A DNA stretch of 42,519 nucleotides. Source: DAIOFH01 sp036745875. Lineage in GTDB: Bacteria > Planctomycetota > SZUA-567. This document shows positions 1 to 7,929 of the stretch, piece by piece. The DNA lies in contig DAIOFH010000020.1 of assembly GCA_036745875.1 (NCBI GenBank), positions 1 through 42,519 of the forward strand, in the 5' to 3' direction. Made by a program: the position numbers and the translations under genes. Below the pieces are notes generated by a model. The model had not been told where the DNA came from, searched no databases, and saw nothing but the letters and a program-made list of their open reading frames with translations. Numbering within the stretch: the first letter of the stretch is position 1; every line of letters starts with the position of its first letter.

Positions 1-127
1 CTGATTTCAGTCGGCGGCGCTACCGTAATTCCTCATTGCGGCCTGGCTAAGGAGAAGCCGAAACAAACTGAAATTAGGTAAGCAAGAATGGAAACATTCA
101 ACCGGAAGCGGTGAAAAGGAGGTATTT

Positions 128-1126
128 ATGGACAGAAGAGAATTTCTAAAAACAGCCGCTGCTGCTGCTGCCGGGGCGTTCATCGCCAAAAGCCTTACCG
201 GCGGCCTGTCGGCGCTGGCTGGTGAAGCCGGCGCAGGGGCATCCTCTTCGGCAATACCGATAGTGTATATGACCAGGGATATTTCGCCTGCCGGTTTGTC
301 TATGGCGTACAATGCGCTTGGCCGTGCCGCCACCGGGAAGGTCGCGATCAAACTGAGCATGGGAGAGCCGGGCGGCCACAACTACCTTGCGCCGCAACTG
401 ATAAAGGACCTGGTGCAGTCGGTGGACGGCACCTTCATCGATTCCAACACTGCTTACGGCGGCAGGCGCGATTCGGTGGAAAGCCATCTCAAGACCGCCC
501 GCGACCACGGCTTTGCCGCAGTCGCCCCGGTGGATATCCTCGATGCGGGCGGAGAAATGCGGTTGCCGGTACGGGGCGGGATACATCTGCGTGAGGTACG
601 GGTCGGCTCGCATTTCGCCAATTATGATTCGTTTCTTGTGCTGTCCCACTTCAAGGGGCATGCCATGGCCGGGTTTGGCGGGGCGCTCAAAAACATCGCC
701 ATAGGAATCGCCTCGCGCTCCGGGAAATGCCTGGTCCATACGGCGGGAAACAGTGAAACGAACCCGTTCGACGGCCCGGAAAAACAGGAGCATTTCCTCG
801 AATCGATGGCGGAAGCGGCGGAGGGCATGATCCGTGCGGCGGGCGGCAGGATGCTGTATGTCAACGTCATGAACAGGCTGTCAATCGACTGCGACTGCGC
901 CTCGCACCCGGCGGAACCGGAAATGGCCGACATCGGCATACTCGCCTCCCTCGATCCTGTCGCGTTGGACCGGGCGAGTATCGACCTGGTCTATGCGGCC
1001 GACGACAGGGAAAGCGCGTCACTGCGCCGCCGCATGGAAGAGAAGAAGGGTGCGCATATTTTGACCCATGCCGAAAAGCTGGGCATTGGCAGTCAGCGTT
1101 ATACGCTGAAAAACCTCGATGCATGA
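128..1126 (+). CDS. DUF362 domain protein with Tat signal
   Basis: The 332-residue product begins with a twin-arginine motif (DRREFLK, residues 2-8) followed by an Ala-rich hydrophobic stretch ending near LSALAG (about residue 31). This is a typical Tat signal, so the protein is probably exported folded, perhaps with a cofactor. The rest matches the DUF362 family: a GGHNYLAPQLIK segment, FIDSNTAYGGRR, and the hallmark SHFKGHAMAGFGGALKNIAIG. Family members are often fused or adjacent to 4Fe-4S ferredoxin domains; this one has no CxxCxxC cluster, only a CDC near residue 255. The start is set by a strong AAGGAGG eight bases upstream. It is followed 18 bases later by an exported flavodoxin, suggesting a periplasmic redox pair (inference). 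The biochemical role of DUF362 proteins is unknown. Confidence 0.85.
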   Translation: MDRREFLKTAAAAAAGAFIAKSLTGGLSALAGEAGAGASSSAIPIVYMTRDISPAGLSMAYNALGRAATGKVAIKLSMGEPGGHNYLAPQLIKDLVQSVDGTFIDSNTAYGGRRDSVESHLKTARDHGFAAVAPVDILDAGGEMRLPVRGGIHLREVRVGSHFANYDSFLVLSHFKGHAMAGFGGALKNIAIGIASRSGKCLVHTAGNSETNPFDGPEKQEHFLESMAEAAEGMIRAAGGRMLYVNVMNRLSIDCDCASHPAEPEMADIGILASLDPVALDRASIDLVYAADDRESASLRRRMEEKKGAHILTHAEKLGIGSQRYTLKNLDA

Positions 1127-1144
1127 ACGAATTAGGAGAAACGA

Positions 1145-1714
1145 ATGATTGTGAAAGCTCTTTTACTTGCGGTTGTTTTTGCCGGTTGTCTGTGCTCAGT
1201 CGGCTTTGGCGGCGACGCGGGGAACGACGACAACAAGGTTCTCATCGCCTATTTTTCCAAAACCAACAATACGGCGACCGTCGCCAGGGAAATCCAGGCC
1301 CAGGTCGGGGGCGATCTGTTCCAGGTCGAGGCGCAACAACCATATCCTGACGATTATCGCGAAACGACAAGGGTCGCGGATGTGGAACTGAAGAACAACG
1401 CCCGTCCCGCCCTGGCGCGGACAATGTCGGCGGATGATATGGCGAAATACGACGTCATTTTCGTCGGCTATCCTATTTGGTGGGGAACCATGCCGATGGT
1501 GATGTTTACATTTCTCGAACAATACAATTTGTCGGGTAAAACCATCATCCCGTTCTGCACCCATGGGGGCAGCGGCATCGCGCGCGGCCCTGCGGATATA
1601 GCCAAGTCGTGTCCCGGTTCCACCGTTGACAAGGCGATCGCGATACGCGGCGACGGCGTGGGACAAGCAGGCGCAATCTCCGGATGGCTGCGCGAACTGG
1701 GCATGGCCAGGTAA
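1145..1714 (+). CDS. exported flavodoxin-family protein
   Basis: A 189-residue flavodoxin. Residues 1-21 form a Sec-type signal or lipoprotein-like leader (a hydrophobic run, then AGCLCSVGFGGD). The FMN-phosphate loop follows as VLIAYFSKTNNTATVARE (about residues 32-49). YPIWWGTMPMVMFTFLEQY and PFCTHGGSGI are the later flavin-contacting segments of the Flavodoxin_4 type. Flavodoxins carry one or two electrons on FMN; an N-terminal export signal is unusual for classical flavodoxin but common in this subfamily. It lies 18 bases after the Tat-exported DUF362 gene, with its own AGGAG, so the two are probably one transcript ending at the hairpin at 1741. Specific partner unknown. Confidence 0.85.
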   Translation: MIVKALLLAVVFAGCLCSVGFGGDAGNDDNKVLIAYFSKTNNTATVAREIQAQVGGDLFQVEAQQPYPDDYRETTRVADVELKNNARPALARTMSADDMAKYDVIFVGYPIWWGTMPMVMFTFLEQYNLSGKTIIPFCTHGGSGIARGPADIAKSCPGSTVDKAIAIRGDGVGQAGAISGWLRELGMAR

Positions 1715-1740
1715 TTTTTGATATTATCGACCACAAAAAA

Positions 1741-1784
1741 CCGGAGGGCACAGAGAAGATTTTTCTCTGTGCCCTTCGGTTTTT
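1741..1784. terminator. bidirectional intrinsic terminator
   Basis: A 17-bp arm at 1741-1757 pairs with 1763-1779 with one mismatch around a 5-base loop. It is flanked by A6 on the left and T5 on the right, so it can stop transcription from both sides. It sits between the convergent flavodoxin gene and the minus-strand symporter gene. The stem carries GGGCACAGAGAA, related to the hairpin at 4854. Confidence 0.85.
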
Positions 1785-1803
1785 CTGCGGTTTTATAAGG
1801 CCG

Positions 1804-3003
1804 TCATGCAGTTCGTTTCTTTTTCCCGAAGATGCCTTCGATCATCAGAGCGAGGGCGCCGTCGGATGTGACGTTGCAGGCGGTGCCGAAGGAGTCCTGA
1901 ATGGCGAAGATCGCGATGAGGAGTGCCGTCCCCGCTGCGTCGAAGCCAAGGACGCTGATCACGATCCCCAGTGACGCCATGACCGTCCCGCCGGGAACGC
2001 CGGGAGCGCCGACGGCGAAGAAACCGAAAAGGATGATGAACAGGACCATTGTCGAGAACGGCGGGATGGCACCGTACAGCAACTGCGATATGACCAGGAT
2101 GAACAGTGTTTCCGTCAGCACCGACCCGCAGAGGTGTACGGTCGCGCCGAGGGGGATCATGAAGTCGACCGTTTCCCGTGAAAGGACGGGAGAGCGGCGG
2201 GCGCATTCCAACGACACCGGGAGGGTCGCGGCGCTGGACATGGTGCCGACGGCGGTGAGGTAGGCGGGGCCGTAGTAACGCACGACTTCCCAGGGGTTGC
2301 GCTTGGAAATCGCACCCGCGATCAGGTACAGGACAGCCATCCAGATGAAATGGCCGATGATGGCGACGACGATGATTTTGCCGAATACCGGCAGCTGGTC
2401 GGTGATCAGACCTTCGTAGGACAGGTTGGCGAAGGTGGCGGCGATAAATACCGGCAGGATCGGGATGACCACATGCTGGACGATATAGAGAATGCACTGT
2501 TCGAACTCGTTCCATATCGTTTCGAGCGTCTTCGATTTCGACCAGACGATGGCCACGCCGAAAAGAAGCGCCGTCACCAGGGCGGTCATCACGGACATCA
2601 ACGCGGGGATATTGAATTTGAAAATAATGTCCGGGAGCGCGCGGAGTGGCTCGGCCGCTTCCATGGGGATCTGGAGGATGGGGAACAGGGCGACCCCGCC
2701 CACATAAGCGAAGCATGCCGCGCCGACCGAGGACAAATACGCCAGGACTACCCCCACAACCAGCATCTTATTGGCATTGGAGCCGAGGCGGATGATCGCC
2801 GGGCCGATAAAGGCCAGGACAACCAGCGGGACGGCGAAGAAGATAAGCTGGCCGCAGATGTGCTGGATCGAACCCACCACCTGCATCGTGCCGGTGCTTT
2901 CCCGGCTCGCGGCGATCAGGCCGATGATGATGCCGACGACGATGCCGATGATCAGCTTGACGATCAGGCCCCAGTCGCTTTTGCTTTCAACTTTTCGTGC
3001 CAT
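1804..3003 (-). CDS. dicarboxylate/amino acid:cation symporter (DAACS family)
   Basis: A 399-residue polytopic membrane protein of the sodium/proton-coupled dicarboxylate-amino acid symporter family (SDF, GltP/DctA/SstT superfamily). About eight hydrophobic helices are visible, starting with LIVKLIIGIVVGIIIGLIAA. Family signatures are present: a Ser-rich reentrant loop (GTMSSAATLPVSLECAR), FMIPLGATVHLCGS in the place of the family PxGAT(I/V)NMDG motif, and the second reentrant loop GVPGGTVMASLG. The usual NMDG that binds Na+ and substrate is replaced by HLCG, so substrate and coupling ion cannot be assumed. The start ATG has GGGGAG seven bases upstream. It is a single-gene transcript divergent from azlCD. 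Confidence 0.87.
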   Translation of the reverse strand: MARKVESKSDWGLIVKLIIGIVVGIIIGLIAASRESTGTMQVVGSIQHICGQLIFFAVPLVVLAFIGPAIIRLGSNANKMLVVGVVLAYLSSVGAACFAYVGGVALFPILQIPMEAAEPLRALPDIIFKFNIPALMSVMTALVTALLFGVAIVWSKSKTLETIWNEFEQCILYIVQHVVIPILPVFIAATFANLSYEGLITDQLPVFGKIIVVAIIGHFIWMAVLYLIAGAISKRNPWEVVRYYGPAYLTAVGTMSSAATLPVSLECARRSPVLSRETVDFMIPLGATVHLCGSVLTETLFILVISQLLYGAIPPFSTMVLFIILFGFFAVGAPGVPGGTVMASLGIVISVLGFDAAGTALLIAIFAIQDSFGTACNVTSDGALALMIEGIFGKKKRTA

Positions 3004-3178
3004 GGCGATTCTCCCCTTTATGTAACGAAACCAGACGAAAACACCGACATTCCTTCCACTTGCCGCGCAAATGCAATTGCAAAAAGAATCGGGTCTATTT
3101 ATACTTTTCCATCTTGTTGAAGTACTAATGGCTTGGTTCGGTCGCGTCGCAGTTTCCCCGGCGTCGCGGCATGCATAA

Positions 3179-3202
3179 TTATTAGCAGGTTACCAATAAT
3201 AA
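3179..3202. promoter_or_regulatory. TTATTA-N12-TAATAA dyad before azlC
   Basis: A 6-bp inverted repeat (TTATTA / TAATAA) with 12 bases between lies directly before the azlC start at 3207, in the 203-base divergent gap. It may be an operator or part of a promoter. No good Shine-Dalgarno is seen before azlC, which fits a short or leaderless mRNA. Short AT dyads arise by chance, so confidence is low. Confidence 0.25.
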
Positions 3203-3206
3203 CGCA

Positions 3207-3926
3207 ATGCATGAAATGACAAAAGCGCTCAAAGCAGCCTTTCCCCTTACCCTGCCCGTGCTCGCGGGATATCTTTTCATGGGCGCGGCCTTCGGCGTCA
3301 TGATGGACGCGAACGGTTACGGCCCGCTTTGGGCCGGGGCGATGAGCGTTATCGTCTACGCGGGATCAGGGCAGTTCGTCGGAGTCAGCCTGCTGGCCTC
3401 CTCCTATAACCCGCTGTATGCCTTTCTTTTGATCCTGATGGTCAATTCCCGCCATATTTTTTACGGCATATCGCTGTTGACCCGCTACGCCGGCGTCGGC
3501 TGGAAAAAACCTTTCCTCATCTTCTGGCTTACGGACGAGACGTTTTCCATCGTCTGCTCCTCCCGCGCACCGAAAGGCGTCGATAAGGGCTGGTTCATGT
3601 TCGCCATTTCCAGCCTGCACCATCTGTACTGGATCACCGGCGGCGTGCTCGGCAATGTCCTCAGTTCCATCGCCCACTTCGATCCCAGGGGCGTGGACTT
3701 CGTCATGACCGCGCTGTTCGTGGTCATTTACGTCGAGCAATGGCTCACGCACAAAACCCACGCAGCGGCGCTGACGGGCATTTTCGCCCCGCTTCTTGCG
3801 CTGTTGTTGTTTGGCTCGGATTATTTTCTCGTGCCCGCCATGCTGTTTGTCGTCATCGTGCTGACGGTATCCCGCAAGCGCCTCGATCCGGGGCCGGACG
3901 AAGAAGGGGAGGAATGCGCGTTATGA
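3207..3926 (+). CDS. azlC: AzlC-type branched-chain amino acid exporter subunit
   Basis: A 239-residue membrane protein of the AzlC/YgaZ family, the large subunit of a two-part branched-chain amino acid exporter (AzlCD; YgaZH in E. coli). Family features seen: FPLTLPVLAGYLFMGAAFGVMM at the N terminus, YAGSGQFVGVSLL, and ILMVNSRHIFYGISL. The stop codon overlaps the azlD start (ATGA), so the two are translationally coupled. The start is uncertain: neither M1 nor the next Met (3216) has a clear ribosome binding site. Export of leucine, isoleucine, valine or analogues is family knowledge; the substrate here is inferred. Confidence 0.88.
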   Translation: MHEMTKALKAAFPLTLPVLAGYLFMGAAFGVMMDANGYGPLWAGAMSVIVYAGSGQFVGVSLLASSYNPLYAFLLILMVNSRHIFYGISLLTRYAGVGWKKPFLIFWLTDETFSIVCSSRAPKGVDKGWFMFAISSLHHLYWITGGVLGNVLSSIAHFDPRGVDFVMTALFVVIYVEQWLTHKTHAAALTGIFAPLLALLLFGSDYFLVPAMLFVVIVLTVSRKRLDPGPDEEGEECAL

Positions 3927-4246
3927 CGACTCAGGAAGCAATCATCACCATCCTCGTCGTCGCGTCGGCGACCGCGCTGACGCGGTTCCTGCCGTTTGCG
4001 GTCTTTTCCAGCCGCAGGAGAACGCCCGAATATATCCTCTACCTCGGCCGGGTGCTGCCGTATTCGGTGATTGGCCTTCTCGTGGTGTATTGCCTCAAGG
4101 ACGTCAAGCCGCTTGTTTGGCCCTACGGATTGCCGGAGGCCATAGCCGTGGCCGGAACGGCGCTTGTGCATTTATGGAAAAGGAACTATATACGAAGCAT
4201 TGCCGGAGGAACGTTTTTTTACCTCTTTTTGATACGAATCTTTTGA
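3923..4246 (+). CDS. azlD: AzlD-type branched-chain amino acid exporter small subunit
   Basis: A 107-residue protein with about four hydrophobic helices, matching the AzlD/YgaH partner of AzlC. Recognisable segments are ALTRFLPFAVFSSRR and YLGRVLPYSVIGLLVVYCLKDV, followed by the short C-terminal helix pair. I chose the ATG at 3923 inside the azlC stop (ATGA overlap) over upstream in-frame starts, because it gives the usual family length and places azlC's GAGGA just upstream. pyrE follows 24 bases later, so azlC-azlD-pyrE may be one transcript. Confidence 0.85.
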   Translation: MTTQEAIITILVVASATALTRFLPFAVFSSRRRTPEYILYLGRVLPYSVIGLLVVYCLKDVKPLVWPYGLPEAIAVAGTALVHLWKRNYIRSIAGGTFFYLFLIRIF

Positions 4247-4270
4247 TCACCCACCAAGGAGGCATATGTG

Positions 4271-4822
4271 ATGGCCGACACTATTTCCGAACTGCGCGAG
4301 AAACTTAAAGGAAGGATTGATTTCCTCCGTGGCGATTTCACCCTTGCAAGCGGGAAAAAATCCGATTTCTATTTTAACGGCAAGACAACCACCCTGCGCC
4401 CCGACGCCCTTAATTACTGCGCTCGCATATTCATCGACATGATGCGCATGGACAAACCGGACCGCATCGGCGGCATGACCCTCGGCGCGGACGCCCTTAT
4501 CGGCGCCATTACCGCCTTTTCCTTCGACCTCGGCATGCCGATGGAAGGATTTATCGTGAGGAAGGAACCGAAGGGCCACGGCACCGGACAATGGATCGAA
4601 GGCCCCGAACTCAAAGCGGGGCAGCGTGTGGCGATTGTCGAGGACGTGGTCACCACCGGCGGCAGCGCCCTCAAGGCCATAGAACGCGTCCGCGAAACAT
4701 GTCCCGGCGTGGAAATAATCGGCGTATACGCTCTTGTCGACCGCCTCGACGGCGGCCGCGAAGTGATGGAAAAGGCGGGGGTAAAGCTGACCTCGATTTA
4801 TACCAAAGACGATTTGATGTAA
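4271..4822 (+). CDS. pyrE: orotate phosphoribosyltransferase
   Basis: A 183-residue type I phosphoribosyltransferase converting orotate and PRPP to orotidine 5'-monophosphate and pyrophosphate, the fifth step of de novo UMP synthesis. The N-terminal hood is present (DFTLASGKKSDFYFNGKTTTL, including the FTLxSGxxSxxY signature), as is the PRPP-binding loop RVAIVEDVVTTGGSAL. Start choice: AAGGAGG at 4256-4262 is eight bases before ATG 4271, and GTG at 4268 is also in frame. A competing ATG at 4266 is followed at once by TGA. Cytoplasmic dimer in the known family. Other pyr genes are not in the window. Confidence 0.92.
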   Translation: MADTISELREKLKGRIDFLRGDFTLASGKKSDFYFNGKTTTLRPDALNYCARIFIDMMRMDKPDRIGGMTLGADALIGAITAFSFDLGMPMEGFIVRKEPKGHGTGQWIEGPELKAGQRVAIVEDVVTTGGSALKAIERVRETCPGVEIIGVYALVDRLDGGREVMEKAGVKLTSIYTKDDLM

Positions 4823-4853
4823 AGATTGGCGGTTTTTTTGAAAACACGGGGCG

Positions 4854-4882
4854 CACAGAGAGTTGCAAAAAAACTCTCTGTG
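4854..4882. terminator. hairpin between convergent pyrE and metallopeptidase genes
   Basis: An 11-bp perfect stem (4854-4864 with 4872-4882) with an A-rich loop lies between two convergent genes. Neither flank has a strong T-tract, so it may be a weak terminator or an mRNA end-protecting hairpin. The arm contains CACAGAGA, as does the terminator at 1741. Confidence 0.55.
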
Positions 4883-4896
4883 TTCACTGCAATTAT

Positions 4897-5760
4897 TCAT
4901 TTCATGTCGGCGAAGGTATTGCATGACTTCGGATTACCGGTGTCGAAGCCGCGCTTGAACCAGTAATAGCGCTGTTCCGAGGTGCCATGGGTGAAACTGT
5001 CGGGAACGACCCGGCCCATGCTCTGCTTTTGCAGACGGTCGTCGCCGATGGCTTCGGCGGTTTTCAGCGCTTCCTCCACATCTCCGGGATCAAGGATGCC
5101 TTGCTGCTGCATCGCTTTTCCCCATACCCCAGCATAGCAATCCGCCTGCAGCTCCATACGGACCGAGAGTTGGTTTGACTGCGCTTCCGATGCGCGCGCC
5201 CTCAACTGTTCGACCTTTTGGTCAAGGCCCATGAGATGCTGCACATGGTGGCCGACTTCGTGGGCGAGGACATAGCCTTGCGCGAAATCGCCGCCGCCGC
5301 CAAGTCGGCGTTTCATGTCTTCGTAGAACGACAGGTCGATATAGACGGTTTGGTCTTCCGGGCAATAGAACGGGCCCATGGCAGACTGGCCGTAGCCGCA
5401 ACCGGTGGTGGTGCCGCCGGTGTACATGACGAGGTGGGGAGGGGTGTACTGGTCGCCCATTTGGGCAAAAATGGTTTCCCAGGTGTCTTCCGTGGTTTTC
5501 AGGGCGACGGAAGTGAACTTCGCCATTTCATTTTCTTCAGCCGTCGGGGTGTATGGCGTCCCGCTTTCCTGGTAGCTGTCCGTCCCCGCCCCCGTAAGGA
5601 GCGGCGACAGGTCTATCCCGTAATAACCGGCGATCATGACGACGAAAAACAGGGCAATGCCACCCGCGCCCTTGAGCGGTATTCCGCCGCCCGACCTGCC
5701 GTAACGCTGGCCACGACGGTCCTCAACATTGTTACTGCCTTCCCTGTCTTGCCATTGCAT
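4897..5760 (-). CDS. ypfJ: neutral zinc metallopeptidase, YpfJ family
   Basis: A 287-residue protein of the putative neutral zinc metallopeptidase family (YpfJ-like). The N terminus MQWQDREGSNNVEDRRGQR is the family signature and fixes the start at 5760 rather than an ATG 18 codons upstream; GGGGGTGAT precedes it. A single membrane anchor (GIALFFVVMIAGYYGIDL, about residues 33-50) is followed by a soluble domain with CPEDQTVYIDLSFY and the zincin motif HEVGHH, then ELQADCYAGVWG, which supplies the third metal ligand region. It is thus predicted to be an inner-membrane-anchored, extracytoplasmic peptidase. The physiological substrate of the family is unknown. Confidence 0.88.
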   Translation of the reverse strand: MQWQDREGSNNVEDRRGQRYGRSGGGIPLKGAGGIALFFVVMIAGYYGIDLSPLLTGAGTDSYQESGTPYTPTAEENEMAKFTSVALKTTEDTWETIFAQMGDQYTPPHLVMYTGGTTTGCGYGQSAMGPFYCPEDQTVYIDLSFYEDMKRRLGGGGDFAQGYVLAHEVGHHVQHLMGLDQKVEQLRARASEAQSNQLSVRMELQADCYAGVWGKAMQQQGILDPGDVEEALKTAEAIGDDRLQKQSMGRVVPDSFTHGTSEQRYYWFKRGFDTGNPKSCNTFADMK

Positions 5761-5852
5761 GGTATCACCCCCGGATGAGTATAGAGCTATTCTGGTAGTT
5801 AATCCCTCATGCAATATATTTGTCCGATTTCACCTGCCGGCCTGCCGAAAAT

Positions 5853-6611
5853 TTACTTCCCTTTGCCAAGCCATCTTTTCCGCTCTTCCGGATCGAGGTG
5901 TTCGATCGCATACCTGAGTGCTGTGCGGGGCAGGCTGGTATGGAATTTTTGCAAAAACCGGCGAAGCTCCCCGAGATCCCTTTTCCCCGCTTCCCGGAGC
6001 ATCCAGCCGCAGGCTTTGTGCATAAGGTCATGGGGATGGTCTCTGAAAAACTCAGCCATCCAGAATGTCTCGTCCAGGCTGCCGAGGTGCAGTAATGCAA
6101 ATGTTGCAAGCACCGCAGCCCGTTGTCGCCACAGATTATCGCTTCCGGCCCATTTTTCCAAAAATGCGCGGATTTCCGCCTTCTTCGGCCGGGCGCAGCT
6201 CCAATAGGCATACATGATATCCTTGGCCGAGAGGTCGATAAGGTCCCAGTTGTTCGCCTGGTGGAGATGCAGGTCATAAAAATCAACCAACTCCTTCAGT
6301 GCTGGCGTATCGTTCTGTTTTGCATGGCGTTTTGCCTGGTCGACCATGAGGAGCAACGCGGCGAACCGTATTTCATGCCATTGGGAAGCAAGCAGAGTTG
6401 CATAATCGGTATAGCTGAATTTGCCGCAGTAGGGTTTTATCAGAGAACGGGTTACCGGCACCTTTATGCCAAGGAAGCGGTCGCCTTCGCCGTACTGCCC
6501 CGGCCCGGTTTTGAAGAACCGCATAAGGTGGGCGGATTGCTTGGGATCGCTATGCCCTGTGAATTCGTCAATCAGTTTTTGCGACAGCGCCGACACTTTC
6601 CGTTTTGCCAT
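5853..6611 (-). CDS. AlkD-type DNA alkylation repair glycosylase
   Basis: A 252-residue all-helical HEAT-like-repeat protein of the DNA_alkylation family (AlkD/AlkC type). These are monofunctional glycosylases that excise N3- and N7-alkylpurines without base flipping. The N-terminal region has the typical PGQYGEGDRFLGIKVPVTR, followed by helical repeats with WDLIDLSAKDI and the FFRDHPHDLMHKACGWMLREAGKRD segment common in the family. GGGAG lies five bases before the ATG, and a plausible promoter lies at 6661-6690. It forms a short minus-strand unit with the metallopeptidase gene, 92 bases apart; their link is probably positional only. Confidence 0.88.
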   Translation of the reverse strand: MAKRKVSALSQKLIDEFTGHSDPKQSAHLMRFFKTGPGQYGEGDRFLGIKVPVTRSLIKPYCGKFSYTDYATLLASQWHEIRFAALLLMVDQAKRHAKQNDTPALKELVDFYDLHLHQANNWDLIDLSAKDIMYAYWSCARPKKAEIRAFLEKWAGSDNLWRQRAAVLATFALLHLGSLDETFWMAEFFRDHPHDLMHKACGWMLREAGKRDLGELRRFLQKFHTSLPRTALRYAIEHLDPEERKRWLGKGK

Positions 6612-6660
6612 AGGGTCTCCCGCCGTTATGAGGAGTGATAAATGATCATCGTATAAATGT

Positions 6661-6690
6661 ATTATACAATCGCCTCAAACACCCAGTAAA
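6661..6690 (-). promoter_or_regulatory. predicted sigma-70 promoter of the AlkD gene
   Basis: On the minus strand, TTTACT (-35) and a perfect TATAAT (-10, complement of 6661-6666) are separated by 18 bases. The predicted start lies about 43 bases before the ATG at 6611. No gene lies between 6612 and 6922; the gap holds this promoter, the divergent one at 6727 and the dyad at 6881. Confidence 0.5.
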
Positions 6691-6726
6691 AAATGCGGTT
6701 TTTCGTGGTTTTTGTTAAAAAATGAC

Positions 6727-6755
6727 TTGACTGGAAGAGAGGATTGGCTTATTAC
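6727..6755 (+). promoter_or_regulatory. predicted promoter of the sugar operon
   Basis: TTGACT (6727-6732) and TATTAC (6750-6755) are separated by 17 bases, a reasonable sigma-70 match about 165 bases before the first operon gene. The long leader contains the perfect dyad at 6881. Inference from sequence only. Confidence 0.4.
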
Positions 6756-6880
6756 TTAATAGCGCTAATTCATATTCAGAATTAACTGTTGCGTTTACAG
6801 AGCGCCAAAGCAACCCGGACGACCTTATATATTCCCAATTCGACGCGAAATAGACGATCCACAACAACGGTTTATACCAG

Positions 6881-6899
6881 CTGCGCAATGGTTGCGCAG
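6881..6899. promoter_or_regulatory. perfect dyad/hairpin in operon leader
   Basis: CTGCGCAA-TGG-TTGCGCAG is a perfect 8-bp inverted repeat with a 3-base centre, 23 bases before the substrate-binding protein start. It could be the operator of the ROK regulator encoded at 12925, or an RNA hairpin near the ribosome site. No second copy of the full dyad was noticed in the window. Confidence 0.45.
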
Positions 6900-6922
6900 A
6901 TTTCCCGGAATTAGGAGATGCT

Positions 6923-7894
6923 ATGAATATTCGATTCAAACCGCTCGTTGCCATTATCCTGGGTCTTGCGCTTTTCGCCGGCACGGTCGCCGCGGCTGAC
7001 GGCAAGAAGAAGGTGGTCTTTGTTTCCAAAGGCGTGCACCCCTTCTGGACGACGGTTGCAGGCGGTGTTGAACACGGCGCCAAGACGAACAACCTCGACG
7101 CTGTCATTCTCCACCCAGACAAATCGGACAATGCCGAACGCCAGGTCACCTACATGTATGACGCCATCGCCACGAAACCCGACGCCATCATCCTCGCTCC
7201 GGTCGAAATGGACGCCCTCGTCGAGCCTTGCAAAGACGCCATGGAACAGGGCATACCGGTAATCCTCGTCGACACCACGATCAGCACCGACGACTATGTC
7301 ATAGGATTCGCCACCAACAACGAAACGGCGGGACGCATGGCCGCCGACACCATGGCCGACATGCTCGGCAAAAAGGGCAAGGTCTTCATCCTTTCCACCA
7401 ACGCCGCCGCCAGTTCCGATTCCGCCCGCGAGCGCGGCTTCCGTGAACGCGTAAAAGAGGCGTATCCCGAAATCAACGTCATCGGCTCCTTCTACCACGA
7501 AGGCAACATGTCCGTCGCGACCACCCAGACCCTCGACATCATCATGGCCAATCCCGACCTCGTCGGCTTCTACTGCATCAACGACTATTCCACCATGGGC
7601 TGCGGCAATGGCCTTATCCAGGCCGGCCGCACCGACATCAAGATCGTCGGCTTCGACGCCAACGAAGACATCGTAGCCCTGATGGAAGAGGGCGTCGTCG
7701 ACGCGCAGATGGTCCAGCAGCCCGTGAGGATGGGCGAACTCGGCTCCGAAGCCGCCGCCAAGGTCTTCAAGGGCGAGCTCAAGATGTCCGACGCCCCCTA
7801 TGGCATCCAAGACACCGGCTGTACCGTCGTGCCGAAGGAAAGGGTCAACGAAGAAGCGATGCAGAAGCTTCTCTTCCCCTTGAATTTCCTGTAA
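6923..7894 (+). CDS. sugar ABC transporter substrate-binding protein (CUT2/ribose type)
   Basis: A 323-residue periplasmic binding protein of the Peripla_BP_4 (RbsB/AlsB-like) family. The signal peptide is clear: positive N terminus, hydrophobic core LVAIILGLALFAGTVA, cleavage near AAA-DG. Two alternating lobes follow: KVVFVSKGVHPFWTTVAGGVEHGA, then DAIILAPVE and the hinge segment IPVILVDTTI. The second lobe has GFYCINDYSTMGCGNGLIQAG and KIVGFDANED, as in ribose/allose binders. The start is fixed by TTAGGAG seven bases upstream. It is the first gene of the 6.9-15.5 kb operon; the high position fits the usual excess of binding protein. The ligand is unknown; D-ribose, D-allose, D-allulose or a related sugar are candidates. 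Confidence 0.9.
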   Translation: MNIRFKPLVAIILGLALFAGTVAAADGKKKVVFVSKGVHPFWTTVAGGVEHGAKTNNLDAVILHPDKSDNAERQVTYMYDAIATKPDAIILAPVEMDALVEPCKDAMEQGIPVILVDTTISTDDYVIGFATNNETAGRMAADTMADMLGKKGKVFILSTNAAASSDSARERGFRERVKEAYPEINVIGSFYHEGNMSVATTQTLDIIMANPDLVGFYCINDYSTMGCGNGLIQAGRTDIKIVGFDANEDIVALMEEGVVDAQMVQQPVRMGELGSEAAAKVFKGELKMSDAPYGIQDTGCTVVPKERVNEEAMQKLLFPLNFL

Positions 7895-7929
7895 TGGATC
7901 TGCCTCTCTGAAAAATGTCTTTTGCCTAG

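Noticed and set aside
1..127. Gene or regulatory element at the left edge
   Set aside because: Only the ribosome binding site of the first gene is recognisable. The open frame here on the minus strand is a shadow of the DUF362 gene start.
1793..2716. Minus-strand frame of 307 codons overlapping the symporter gene
   Set aside because: Out of frame with the symporter, Arg/Pro/His-rich and without motifs.
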